DNA of 64,000 nt from Streptococcus hyointestinalis (lineage in GTDB: Bacteria; Bacillota; Bacilli; Lactobacillales; Streptococcaceae), in the NCBI RefSeq assembly GCF_011039275.1, contig NZ_JAAKGB010000001.1, positions 2,046,001-2,110,000 on the forward strand. The letters run 5' to 3'. How positions within the stretch are numbered: position 1 is the first letter of the stretch; the number at the start of each line of letters is the position of its first letter. A program made the position numbers and the translations under genes. Shown here piece by piece: positions 31,810-41,513 of the stretch. Below the pieces are notes generated by a model, which saw only the letters and a list, made by a program, of their open reading frames with translations, was not told the DNA's origin and ran no database searches.

Positions 31810-32658
31810 TTAGATATCCTCCTCATCATCTTCAAATGTAAAGCTGTCATCACTGACATTTTCTTTTTTTATCTTGACCATATCAATCTCAAAGAAGATA
31901 AGCGCAAAAATCAAGGAAATAACAGCACAAGATACCAAGTTAAGCACCAAAGAAGCAGCCAAGGTAAAGCCGACAAAGAAAGGAACGAAGTCTGTCCACT
32001 TTTCGACCAACTGTTTTAGGAGAATCGCAATCCCTACACATGGCAAGAGTGCCCCTACGGTAAACAATGTTTTCATAGGAATGCCGTCCATAGGAAGGGC
32101 GTGTTGCAAACTCGTAACCGCTGATGCTCCCCATTTACACATAATCAACGTTGGTAGGAAAGAGAAGAGAAAATGTGAAATCCAAGGGTAACCCCAGTCA
32201 ACAGCGTATAACTTTTTGAACTTCCCTTCCTCAACCGCCTTCCAGCCGATGTGTTGCCAGACAAGGTTCATAGTAGCCGTTCCGTAGAAGAGAACAGTCC
32301 CTATCGTTCCAACTAGTGTCCCCATTGATTTTGCAAGGTCTGAGGCTTCTGATGAGTTTATAGAAATCCCTTGTGATTGGATGGCTACCATAGCAAGTGG
32401 AATACCGATATAAGACACAGCACGCACATCAGCAGATACGGTACCACCTGGTGTAACAAGGGCGATGTATACCAACTGCATAGCCACCCCGCAGATGATA
32501 CCTAGCTTAATATCTCCTAAGATAAGCCCACACACCAATCCTCCAACCAAAGGACGCCCTAAGGTATAATTTCCGATACTAGAGCCACCCATACCAGGCA
32601 TGGAAGCTAAACTTGCAAATAATCCTAACAAAGCAGCTTGTAACCAAGATATTGTCAT
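31810..32658 (-). CDS. PTS mannose-family EIIC
   Basis: The 282-residue membrane subunit contains the IIC motif GRPLVGGLVCGLILGDIKLG and about eight membrane helices. It is translocated together with EIID. The acidic C-terminal tail (SFTFEDDEEDI) is unusual in sequence but not in position. Confidence 0.9.
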   Translation of the reverse strand: MTISWLQAALLGLFASLASMPGMGGSSIGNYTLGRPLVGGLVCGLILGDIKLGIICGVAMQLVYIALVTPGGTVSADVRAVSYIGIPLAMVAIQSQGISINSSEASDLAKSMGTLVGTIGTVLFYGTATMNLVWQHIGWKAVEEGKFKKLYAVDWGYPWISHFLFSFLPTLIMCKWGASAVTSLQHALPMDGIPMKTLFTVGALLPCVGIAILLKQLVEKWTDFVPFFVGFTLAASLVLNLVSCAVISLIFALIFFEIDMVKIKKENVSDDSFTFEDDEEDI

Positions 32659-32695
32659 TTTAAGCTCCTCTCTAAACGCTTTGTCCTTTTATCTG

Positions 32696-33190
32696 TTAAT
32701 AACCAAATTTACTCTTGAAGTCTGACCAATAGCCGATTGAAACATCTGGCAATAACTGAAATTTCACCTTATAGCCTGCTTCTTCAATCGCTTGAAGGGC
32801 ATCTGCTTCTTCTTGAGTAATAGATTGGTTATTGCCCAGTTTAATAGCACCTGGTCTGTCGTTTGCAGGTCCTACGATAATCTCCTTGACGTCATCTGGA
32901 ACAAAGCCCTGATCTACCAAAATCTCCTTCATGTCAATAGGATTTTTAGTGATGAGGAAGTAGCGGCTATCAGAGTCTAAAACTTTTTGTGATTTTTGAG
33001 CAAAGGCTTCTTTTGTCCAAACAAAGGTCTTTTTATCAGAAGCTCCTTTATAAGCTTGGATTAACACCTTATTTTTAGCAGCAGCATCATTAACGGCAAT
33101 CAAGCCATCGCAAGGATACTCTTTTGCCCAACGGGTAACGGTTTGTCCGTGAATCATACGGTCATCAATTCTTACAAATGAAACACTCAT
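32696..33190 (-). CDS. PTS mannose-family EIIB
   Basis: The 164-residue cytoplasmic subunit starts MSVSFVRIDDRMIHGQTVTR. The His of the MIHGQ motif (residue 14) is the phosphorylated residue. It passes phosphate from EIIA to the incoming sugar. The start at 33190 has AAAGGAG upstream. The frame extending to 33223 overlaps the EIIA stop region and is rejected. Confidence 0.92.
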   Translation of the reverse strand: MSVSFVRIDDRMIHGQTVTRWAKEYPCDGLIAVNDAAAKNKVLIQAYKGASDKKTFVWTKEAFAQKSQKVLDSDSRYFLITKNPIDMKEILVDQGFVPDDVKEIIVGPANDRPGAIKLGNNQSITQEEADALQAIEEAGYKVKFQLLPDVSIGYWSDFKSKFGY

Positions 33191-33219
33191 CTTTGTTCTC
33201 CTTTTTCTTTTGACACTTA

Positions 33220-33654
33220 TCAAATATCATCGTCCAGCTCATCTTCACTAGAGACGACATCAAGCTCTCTCAATGCGGCACCTGCTTCGCCTAGGACGGT
33301 CTCGACAAATTCTTGCCCATCAAGCATATCCTTCATAACGACTGCGTTTATTGCCATCGGAAGGTTCATCCCTCCTAAAACAATCGCATCCTCCAAGTAG
33401 CCCAATTCATCTAGCACCTTGCAAGCTGCAGTCAAAGGACTGCCTCCGATGATGTCTGCAAGGACAATTACACGATCCTCTTCTTTTAGATGAGATAGAG
33501 ACTGTCTAAAGTGACGTTCAAACTCATCAGTACTCATCCCATCTCTTAGCCCATTTGCAATCACATCACCTATCTTATCCTGTGCAAACATGGCGATGGA
33601 TGTCTTGAGACCTGCTGCAAACTCACCATGGCTCACTAATAATAGATACCTCAT
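33220..33654 (-). CDS. PTS mannose-family EIIA
   Basis: A 144-residue cytoplasmic subunit. The phosphorylated His is His9 in YLLLVSHGEFAAGL, and the motif DIIGGSPLTAA is typical of EIIA-Man. First gene of the operon, behind AGGAGG. A cre-like palindrome and a TACAAT -10 lie upstream. Confidence 0.92.
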   Translation of the reverse strand: MRYLLLVSHGEFAAGLKTSIAMFAQDKIGDVIANGLRDGMSTDEFERHFRQSLSHLKEEDRVIVLADIIGGSPLTAACKVLDELGYLEDAIVLGGMNLPMAINAVVMKDMLDGQEFVETVLGEAGAALRELDVVSSEDELDDDI

Positions 33655-33677
33655 AGCCTTCCTCCTTTAGTAACTTT

Positions 33678-33704
33678 ATTGTACAAAAGAGAAACCGTTT
33701 TCTC
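33678..33704 (-). promoter_or_regulatory. Promoter and cre-like palindrome of the mannose-family PTS operon
   Basis: Minus-strand TACAAT (33678-33683). GAGAAACCGTTTTCTC (33689-33704 on plus) is a near-perfect palindrome close to the cre consensus except at the outermost T and A. It sits in the spacer and -35 area, where it could act as a CcpA or response-regulator site. Confidence 0.5.
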
Positions 33705-33747
33705 TATGGAGGATTGTCATTTTCATCAGATGACAAATGTCATAACT

Positions 33748-33782
33748 TAAAAAATCCTAAAAGCGAATGCTTCTAGGATGAG
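33748..33782 (-). terminator. Terminator of the two-component operon
   Basis: ATCCTA-x-AGC and GCT-x-TAGGAT arms around GAAT with a T run on the minus strand. It overlaps the last codons of the binding-protein gene. Confidence 0.7.
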
Positions 33783-35056
33783 TTGTCAGTCAATTCTTTT
33801 TCAATGGTGATTAAGTCGTTATCAACGGTTTGTTGCTTGAGCGCCTTGGTGATGAGATAGTCAGACTTGGCAAGAATATTTTGATAATCCTTGACCGTCG
33901 GCTGAGCCTGTGAATGCTTGAGGATATAATCAAGCGTGCTTGAAGTGACCACATTGGCTCCCAGATGGTCACTTTGAAATAATTGCTGCGTCTCTTTGCT
34001 GACCATGACTTTCTTGATGACAGAGGCGCCTTGAGAATACTTGACAAGGGACTGCTGGGTTTCATCTGATGTAAACTCGCTTAATAGCTGACTAGCAAGT
34101 CTAGCATGCCTTGTCTTGGCACCAATGGCTAATAAAGAGACCGATAACTGGCTCGCCTTGACATCTGAAGACGCAGCAGGAAGAGGCAAACACGTCCAAG
34201 AAAAAGTGGTATACTTGGCACTACGATAAGGATAAGGCTTGTAGGTGCGGTATTGCGCAAGCGTCATCGGCTTAAAGGCAACCTCACCTTGGTCAAAATC
34301 ATTATCAGTTGCTTCTCTTGTCTCAATGTCTGAAAGCTGGTGAATATAATTGAGCGCTTTTTTCATCTGGGGAGTATTGATAGTGACGTCCCCATCCGCA
34401 GTCACAATCTGACCACCATAAGCTGCCAAAGCTGTTTGCCAATCGTATCCCGTCAAAGAATAGAGTTGCAAAGAGCCGTCTGTCGGGGTTAATCGCTTAC
34501 AAATAGAGAGGAAAGTCGCCAAATCCCAGCCTTTTTGAGAAATGGCAATCCCCTTTTGGGCAAGGATGTCTGTATTGACACAAAGCATGGTAGGATTGCT
34601 CTCAAAAGGAAGCGCATATTGCTCCTTAACATAGCGTCCTGCTGCTAAGGCAGAAGGGTAAAAACGGTTGAGAACTCTCTTATCTCCGATGGAAAGACTG
34701 GAGAGGTTTTTTAGAGCGCCTATCGAGGCTAAGCGGCTAAAGTCATCATCAGGCACGATAAACACATCTGGCTCATTGCCACTGACGATTTTCTGCGCTA
34801 ACCAGTCGGCATAATCCTTCTTTCGGATACCCGTTTCATAGACGACCTTGACCTTAGGGTGTTTTTTCTCAAAGCGAGCAATCGCCTCATCAATCACTTT
34901 GCTATTAGAAGAAGGCACACCCCAGCTACTATCAGCATAGGTCCCAAGCGTGAGCACTATCGTCTGCCCTTGATATAACCAGTAGCCAAGCACAGACAAG
35001 GCTACTAGCACTACACTCGCTACAAAAAGATACAAACGCCGTCTAGTCATCGCCAT
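33773..35056 (-). CDS. Membrane-anchored extracellular solute-binding protein
   Basis: A 427-residue ABC-type sugar-binding fold (family 1) with an N-terminal membrane segment (about 8-26) and no lipobox cysteine. Motifs are FEKKHPKVKVVYETG and DVFIVPDDDFSRLASIGALK. No permease genes are next to it. It is the last gene of the binding protein-kinase-regulator unit and overlaps the response regulator by 14 bases. It more likely feeds a signal to the kinase than transports. Confidence 0.8.
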   Translation of the reverse strand: MAMTRRRLYLFVASVVLVALSVLGYWLYQGQTIVLTLGTYADSSWGVPSSNSKVIDEAIARFEKKHPKVKVVYETGIRKKDYADWLAQKIVSGNEPDVFIVPDDDFSRLASIGALKNLSSLSIGDKRVLNRFYPSALAAGRYVKEQYALPFESNPTMLCVNTDILAQKGIAISQKGWDLATFLSICKRLTPTDGSLQLYSLTGYDWQTALAAYGGQIVTADGDVTINTPQMKKALNYIHQLSDIETREATDNDFDQGEVAFKPMTLAQYRTYKPYPYRSAKYTTFSWTCLPLPAASSDVKASQLSVSLLAIGAKTRHARLASQLLSEFTSDETQQSLVKYSQGASVIKKVMVSKETQQLFQSDHLGANVVTSSTLDYILKHSQAQPTVKDYQNILAKSDYLITKALKQQTVDNDLITIEKELTDNSS

Positions 35057-35723
35057 GCTCCACTTGATAAGAGGTCACACCTGCTTGAGTCGCCCAAATA
35101 GCCAGCTGCGTGCGGTCACGCAACTCTAGCTTAGCTAAAATAGCAGACAAGTAATTGCGCACTGTGCCCTCGGATAAAAACAAATCCGCTGCGATTTCTT
35201 TATTGGATTTGCCATAGGCGACATCCTTGACAATCTGCCACTCCACATCAGATAAATTCTCGACCTGCTTAGAGTCAACCTGAACAGTAAAGTTTGACTG
35301 CGCCATCTGTGAAAAAATCGTGACCACTTTACTTGCAATATCAGGATTGATCATGGCACCTCCACTGTAGACAGTGTGGATAGCCTTGTGCAATTCCTCT
35401 GTTGAGACGCCCTTTAGCAAATACCCTGACGCTCCATACTTAAGGGCACTAAAGATAAACTCGTCATCATCAAATGTCGTTAGGATGATAATCTTGATGT
35501 CACTGTAGCGCTCCTTGACACGCTTAGTACACAAGACACCATCAAGAACAGGCATTCTGACATCCATCAAAATCACATCTGGACGACTTGTTTTTAGTTT
35601 GTCTAAGACCTCCTCACCATCTGAAGCGCTCGCCACAACCTCTATGTCCTCAAATGAGGACAAAATAATGCCAAGCGACTCTCTGATAAGCTCTTGGTCA
35701 TCAGCAATCAATACCTTAATCAT
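35043..35723 (-). CDS. NarL/LuxR-family response regulator
   Basis: The 226-residue protein has a receiver domain (acidic DD at 8-9, phosphorylated Asp54 in DVILMDVRMP, Lys in LLKGVS) and a LuxR-type HTH (EIAADLFLSEGTVRNYLSAI). It overlaps the kinase gene by four bases. Probable targets are the PTS operon immediately downstream. Confidence 0.92.
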   Translation of the reverse strand: MIKVLIADDQELIRESLGIILSSFEDIEVVASASDGEEVLDKLKTSRPDVILMDVRMPVLDGVLCTKRVKERYSDIKIIILTTFDDDEFIFSALKYGASGYLLKGVSTEELHKAIHTVYSGGAMINPDIASKVVTIFSQMAQSNFTVQVDSKQVENLSDVEWQIVKDVAYGKSNKEIAADLFLSEGTVRNYLSAILAKLELRDRTQLAIWATQAGVTSYQVEHGDD

Positions 35724-37042
35724 AGTTGCTCTCCTTTTTGCTTTGGAATATCCACAATCGTTTTAAAGCCCTTGTCGTTAGAAAAAGTAACGCCAGCTCC
35801 GATAATCGCTAAGCGCTCACGCATCTGCGTCAAACCATAACCAAACTGCAGCGTCTCAAATCCGACACCATCATCTTGGATAATCAAGTGATAATGCTCA
35901 TCACTAGTCATCTGGATAGTCACATGATGGGCATGCCCGTGACGAAGACTATTGGTGAGGGATTCTTGGATAACTCGAAAGATGATGTCTTCTTTAGTCA
36001 CCTCTAAATCAACAGCACCCCACTGATAATCTAGTGTAATCTCTAAGTCTGACAACACCTCATAATCACGGATAATCTTCTCTAGCGCTACTTGTAGAGA
36101 CTGCCCTTCAAGCGCACCTGGTCTTAGCTTTTCAATAGAGCGCCTCACGTCTTTGATACCTTCTCGAACCACTTCTGAGATGTTTTTCAGCTGCTTTTTG
36201 GCTCTACTTGGGTCAAGGTCAATCAGAACAAGCACGGCATCTATACCAGCAGAAATCCCTGTCAAAGCATGTCCTAGTGTATCATGTATCTCTCTTGCGA
36301 TACGCTTTCTCTCCTTGTCCTTAGCGTTTTTCTCACTGATAGCAAGGTAGCTGTGCAGCTCTCTGTTTGCCTGCTCAGCCATGCGTAACTCTTCCTCGAT
36401 TTTATGCGTTTCGGACACGGAGTAGATGATAGCTAGGATAAGATTGACAATAAAAATCATGACACTAAATGAATAGAGAAAAGACTTGATAAATAGCGTC
36501 AGCATGTGGTAGCGAGTCGGTAAAAAACTCAGATAGACCTCTAAGGTCGGTAATTTGACAACCATGGCTAAAATCTGGCTATTGGACAAGAGCAACATAG
36601 CAAAACTCAGTACCAAAAAGAGCACCCAGTAGCGCCTCTGCCTAGCCGTGTAAAAATCCGTATAAGTCTGGAAAATATCTAATAAAACCAGAAGAATAAC
36701 GCCATTATAACTCCCCTGCAAAAAGCTAAAAGTCACTAGCAGCAAGCAAATCTCAAGAAACAAAAGCCACTCCTCATAAATGCTCTTTTCAAACAGAGAC
36801 TGACGCAGATGGATGAGACCAAGTAAGAGCAAAAACGAGAAGATACTTCCTAAAAAGACCGTCGAAGGTGCTGTAGGAATGACCTCAACCTTATCGAGAA
36901 AAGCTTGACTAGCTCCCGTCTCGATGATATAGGTCGTACAGAGCAGGTACAAGGAAGCATGATAGATAACAGCAATAAGTGTTATCACAACAAAGCCTCT
37001 CCACAGCAGTGGACGTGATTTTGCATAGGTCATCATTGCCAC
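35720..37042 (-). CDS. Sensor histidine kinase (HisKA_3 type)
   Basis: The 440-residue protein has about seven N-terminal membrane segments. A HisKA_3 domain carries the phosphorylated His in RIAREIHDTLGHALTGI (about residue 255), and a HATPase domain contains DDGVGF. The start is uncertain: GTG at 37042 or ATG at 37036 or 37033, all overlapping the end of the preceding gene. It pairs with the response regulator. Confidence 0.9.
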   Translation of the reverse strand: MAMMTYAKSRPLLWRGFVVITLIAVIYHASLYLLCTTYIIETGASQAFLDKVEVIPTAPSTVFLGSIFSFLLLLGLIHLRQSLFEKSIYEEWLLFLEICLLLVTFSFLQGSYNGVILLVLLDIFQTYTDFYTARQRRYWVLFLVLSFAMLLLSNSQILAMVVKLPTLEVYLSFLPTRYHMLTLFIKSFLYSFSVMIFIVNLILAIIYSVSETHKIEEELRMAEQANRELHSYLAISEKNAKDKERKRIAREIHDTLGHALTGISAGIDAVLVLIDLDPSRAKKQLKNISEVVREGIKDVRRSIEKLRPGALEGQSLQVALEKIIRDYEVLSDLEITLDYQWGAVDLEVTKEDIIFRVIQESLTNSLRHGHAHHVTIQMTSDEHYHLIIQDDGVGFETLQFGYGLTQMRERLAIIGAGVTFSNDKGFKTIVDIPKQKGEQL

Positions 37043-37983
37043 CCCATCTCTACAGGACTATTGCGATCGTACCAAGACACCTTGATGGTGATGTTTTTGG
37101 CTACTTTCTTTCCCTTTACAAGGGAGTAAACAGAAGCTGCAGCACGTTTTCCCATGGTGATAGGCGACTGAGCAACGGTCCCTTTCAAAGCGTTTGTTTG
37201 ACTGAGCAATTGCTTAAAGTCTCGTGAGCCGTCCACGCTATAAATGGCAACAGAGGTCAATCTATGCGACTGAATCGCAGCAAGGGCACCAAGAGCTGCT
37301 CGGTCATTTAGCGACATGACCGTATCAAAACTCACCCCACTTGCAATCACACGCTCAACCTGTGGCATGGCTACTTCTGTTTGCCCTTTTGTCTCTTTTC
37401 TTGCCACGATGTGATAGTTAGCATAGGGCGCTAGAGTGTCGACAAAACCTCGCACACGACTGCTGGCAGATACCGTTGTTTTATGCTCTAAAATCAATAT
37501 CTGAGCACTCTTTTGATCCGCCATCAGATGCTTAGCAATAAGCACTCCTGCCTGATAATTGTCAGATACAATCGTTGTATCCGCTAGCTTTTTATCAGAC
37601 AATTGCGTGTCAACAACGATGATTTTAATCCCTTTTTGCTTTGCCCTTTTCAAATAGCCTAGCAGCTTCTTGCTATGACTATCAACGGGGTTAATGATAA
37701 TAGCATCCACTTTTTGCTTGATAAACAGCTCGATTTGCTGACACTGTTTTGTGACACTTAACTGTGGGTCACGTGTATAGACACGATTGCCTTGTCTTTC
37801 TAGCTTACGGACAATCTCGTCATTTACCACTTGATAAAAATCATTATTCATCGTCATATAAGTCGTCCCGACAGTCAGCCGATTAGGATTTAGCGCTTTT
37901 TGTTGTCCCCAAGCATATATCCCCAAAGTCAATAACACTGTGATACTAGTGATAACTACAGGAAATGATAACACCTTTTTCAT
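37033..37983 (-). CDS. Anchored periplasmic-type sugar-binding protein (RbsB/LacI fold)
   Basis: A 316-residue Peripla_BP_4-type protein with an N-terminal membrane helix (about 5-24), no lipobox, and the motifs TVGTTYMTMNNDFYQVVNDE, DAIIINPVDS and VMSLNDRAALGALAAI. As the first gene of the unit and without a permease, it most likely senses a sugar outside the cell and signals to the kinase it overlaps by 10 bases. Confidence 0.85.
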   Translation of the reverse strand: MKKVLSFPVVITSITVLLTLGIYAWGQQKALNPNRLTVGTTYMTMNNDFYQVVNDEIVRKLERQGNRVYTRDPQLSVTKQCQQIELFIKQKVDAIIINPVDSHSKKLLGYLKRAKQKGIKIIVVDTQLSDKKLADTTIVSDNYQAGVLIAKHLMADQKSAQILILEHKTTVSASSRVRGFVDTLAPYANYHIVARKETKGQTEVAMPQVERVIASGVSFDTVMSLNDRAALGALAAIQSHRLTSVAIYSVDGSRDFKQLLSQTNALKGTVAQSPITMGKRAAASVYSLVKGKKVAKNITIKVSWYDRNSPVEMGWQ

Positions 37984-38084
37984 ACCAGCCTCTCCCCTAA
38001 AGCAAATGTCAAAGCGATTCTTGCTCTTATTATATCACAGAGAAAAGCAACTTTTCAGAAAATATCGACTTCTTTTCCATCAAA

Positions 38085-38115
38085 AAAACTCTTGATTGCT
38101 CAAGAGTTTTTGGTT
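38085..38115 (-). terminator. groEL terminator
   Basis: ACTCTTGA and TCAAGAGT pair around TTGC, with a run of seven T on the minus strand. Confidence 0.85.
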
Positions 38116-38118
38116 TGA

Positions 38119-39765
<1,647 letters not shown>

Positions 39766-39774
39766 TCATTTATT

Positions 39775-40059
39775 TTAGCTCAAAATCGCTAATACATCTG
39801 ATTCACGGACAATGGCATAAGTGTCATCGCCATCTTTGACTTCTACACTTGAGTAAGGCTCAAATACCACAGTGTCACCAGCTTTTAGGCTAGGAGCAAT
39901 CAAGTCACCGTTTAAAGTGCGTGTGCCTTCGCCAACAGCGACTACTGTGGCTGTTTTAGTCTTGTCATCGCTTGCGCCAGCAATCACAAAGCCACCAATC
40001 TTTTGTTCTTTTTCTTCTGTTACACTAAGAACCACACGGTCTCCTAATGGTTTCAACAT
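39775..40059 (-). CDS. groES: Co-chaperonin GroES
   Basis: The 94-residue protein begins [20 protein letters not shown] and forms the cap of the GroEL chamber. The start is the ATG at 40059 with GGAGGTAATATT upstream. An extension to 40077 is rejected. Upstream are a CIRCE element and a CtsR box. Confidence 0.96.
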   Translation of the reverse strand: MLKPLGDRVVLSVTEEKEQKIGGFVIAGASDDKTKTATVVAVGEGTRTLNGDLIAPSLKAGDTVVFEPYSSVEVKDGDDTYAIVRESDVLAILS

Positions 40060-40084
40060 AATATTACCTCCAAACATGCTATTT

Positions 40085-40111
40085 TTAGCACTCTTTATAG
40101 GTGAGTGCTAA
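40085..40111 (-). promoter_or_regulatory. CIRCE element (HrcA operator)
   Basis: TTAGCACTC, nine bases, GAGTGCTAA: a perfect match to the CIRCE consensus. It lies between the promoter and groES. Confidence 0.97.
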
Positions 40112-40124
40112 TTCATGATTCTAT

Positions 40125-40151
40125 TTTAACACTTGGTCAGAAATAGTCAAG
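40125..40151 (-). promoter_or_regulatory. groESL promoter with CtsR box
   Basis: Minus-strand TTGACT then TAAAAT at 16 bases. The -35 region is inside CTTGACTATTTCTGACC (40135-40151), which agrees with the two-heptad CtsR operator at 12 of 14 heptad positions. Confidence 0.75.
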
Positions 40152-40308
40152 AGAAAAAGATTAGAATAGAGAAATTTTTACCCCACTTTTTTCACCCCTG
40201 TCGTTTGAGTCTTTTTACCACTTGATAGCAAAAAATAACCACTTAGCGAAAACCCCTTGTTTATGTGCGCTAGGAGCTGATATAATGAAGAGGTCAAGGA
40301 GGTTGATA

Positions 40309-40755
40309 ATGAAAATCACAATCGAGCTAGACGATCGTCTAGAGGATGTGGAGGTAGTGATTCGCACCAGTCAGCTGACGCCAGAAATCGAGAGTATCAA
40401 GCGCTCATTAGAAAAAGCAGTCGCCCCACCCATTCTCTTTTATCGGGGAAATAATGAATTTTACGTGAAAATTGAGAGTATTCTTTTCTTTGAGACTGAC
40501 GGCAGTAAAATCTATGCGCACGCTAGAGAGGAAGCCTACGAGGTCAAGCTCAAGCTCTATGAGCTTGAAGAGCAGCTGCCGCACTATTTTTGCCGTATCT
40601 CAAAGTCTACTATCGTCAATACCCGAGAGATTTACGCTTTAGAAAAGTCTTTTTCTGGAACAAGCACTGTGCGTTTCTACGACACCAAAAAACAAGTGCA
40701 TGTCTCCAGACACTACTACCACATGTTAAAGGAAAAATTGCATGACACACGATAA
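40309..40755 (+). CDS. LytTR-domain DNA-binding regulator
   Basis: The 148-residue protein has a LytTR domain in its C-terminal two thirds (ILFFETDGSKIYAHAREEAY, then FCRISKSTIVNTREIYALEK) and no receiver domain. The start at 40309 has AGGAGG upstream. The next gene encodes a LiaF-like membrane protein. Pairs of a LytTR regulator and a membrane inhibitor are known in streptococci (HdrMR and BrsMR), which suggests the same logic. Confidence 0.85.
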   Translation: MKITIELDDRLEDVEVVIRTSQLTPEIESIKRSLEKAVAPPILFYRGNNEFYVKIESILFFETDGSKIYAHAREEAYEVKLKLYELEEQLPHYFCRISKSTIVNTREIYALEKSFSGTSTVRFYDTKKQVHVSRHYYHMLKEKLHDTR

Positions 40756-40787
40756 GATACCGTTAGATGATTTAGGAGGATTTTAAT

Positions 40788-41477
40788 ATGAAACACACAT
40801 CACGTCGCATTTTGTCAGGTTTGCTCTTGATTGGGCTGGCGCTTTTACTGGTCCTGCAAGGGCTTTACAATATCTTTTCAGGAAATATCTGGGTGCTGAT
40901 TTGGATGGGCTTGTTTGTTGTCTTTGGGCTTAGTCGTTTGTTTGATAAAGGTTGGCTCAGTGGACTCGTCTTTTTCTACATCGCCTTTTTGATTGGCAAT
41001 CAAAGCTACCACTGGGTGCACTTATCACTGTCTATTCTCATCCTTGTTGGTTGGCTCTTTTTCATCGGACTTGCCATGATTTTTCCCTCTTCTCGCAGAC
41101 ACTGGTATAAAAAAAGACATGATGACACCTTTATAGAAAGTACAGATGACCACTACCTGTCCACTTCCTTTGGCTCTAGCAGCCGCTACATCAATGACCC
41201 TGATTTTCATTATGCCAAGGCTGAGATCGGATTTGGCAAGCTTAACGTCTATTTTGACAATGCCATCATCCAAGGCGACAGCGCTGAGGTGAATGTCGAG
41301 GTCGGATTTGGTAAGCTGGTGCTCTACATTCCTAAAAACTGGATCGTCAAAAGCAACATCGAAACAGGCTTTAGCGGTGTTGACCTTCCACAGACTGCCC
41401 CTATCACAGAGGACAGCAAAACCCTCTACCTCAAAGGTGAAGTCGGATTTGGCTCACTCAGTGTCGTTTATCTCTAA
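40788..41477 (+). CDS. LiaF-like membrane protein
   Basis: The 229-residue protein has four membrane helices in its N-terminal half (about 8-100). The C-terminal cytoplasmic domain has three repeats of the type (A/V)E(I/V)GFGKL-x-(V/L)Y, the LiaF/toastrack-like fold of DUF2154. Probably the membrane partner of the LytTR regulator 32 bases upstream, responding to envelope stress or membrane change. Function is inferred from context. Confidence 0.8.
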   Translation: MKHTSRRILSGLLLIGLALLLVLQGLYNIFSGNIWVLIWMGLFVVFGLSRLFDKGWLSGLVFFYIAFLIGNQSYHWVHLSLSILILVGWLFFIGLAMIFPSSRRHWYKKRHDDTFIESTDDHYLSTSFGSSSRYINDPDFHYAKAEIGFGKLNVYFDNAIIQGDSAEVNVEVGFGKLVLYIPKNWIVKSNIETGFSGVDLPQTAPITEDSKTLYLKGEVGFGSLSVVYL

Positions 41478-41511
41478 AAAAAGTTCCTTGATGATTCAAG
41501 GAACTTTTTGT
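41478..41511. terminator. Bidirectional terminator between LiaF-like gene and clpC
   Basis: AAAGTTCCTTGA and TCAAGGAACTTT with loop TGAT, flanked by A and T runs serving both converging genes. Confidence 0.85.
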
Positions 41512-41513
41512 TT

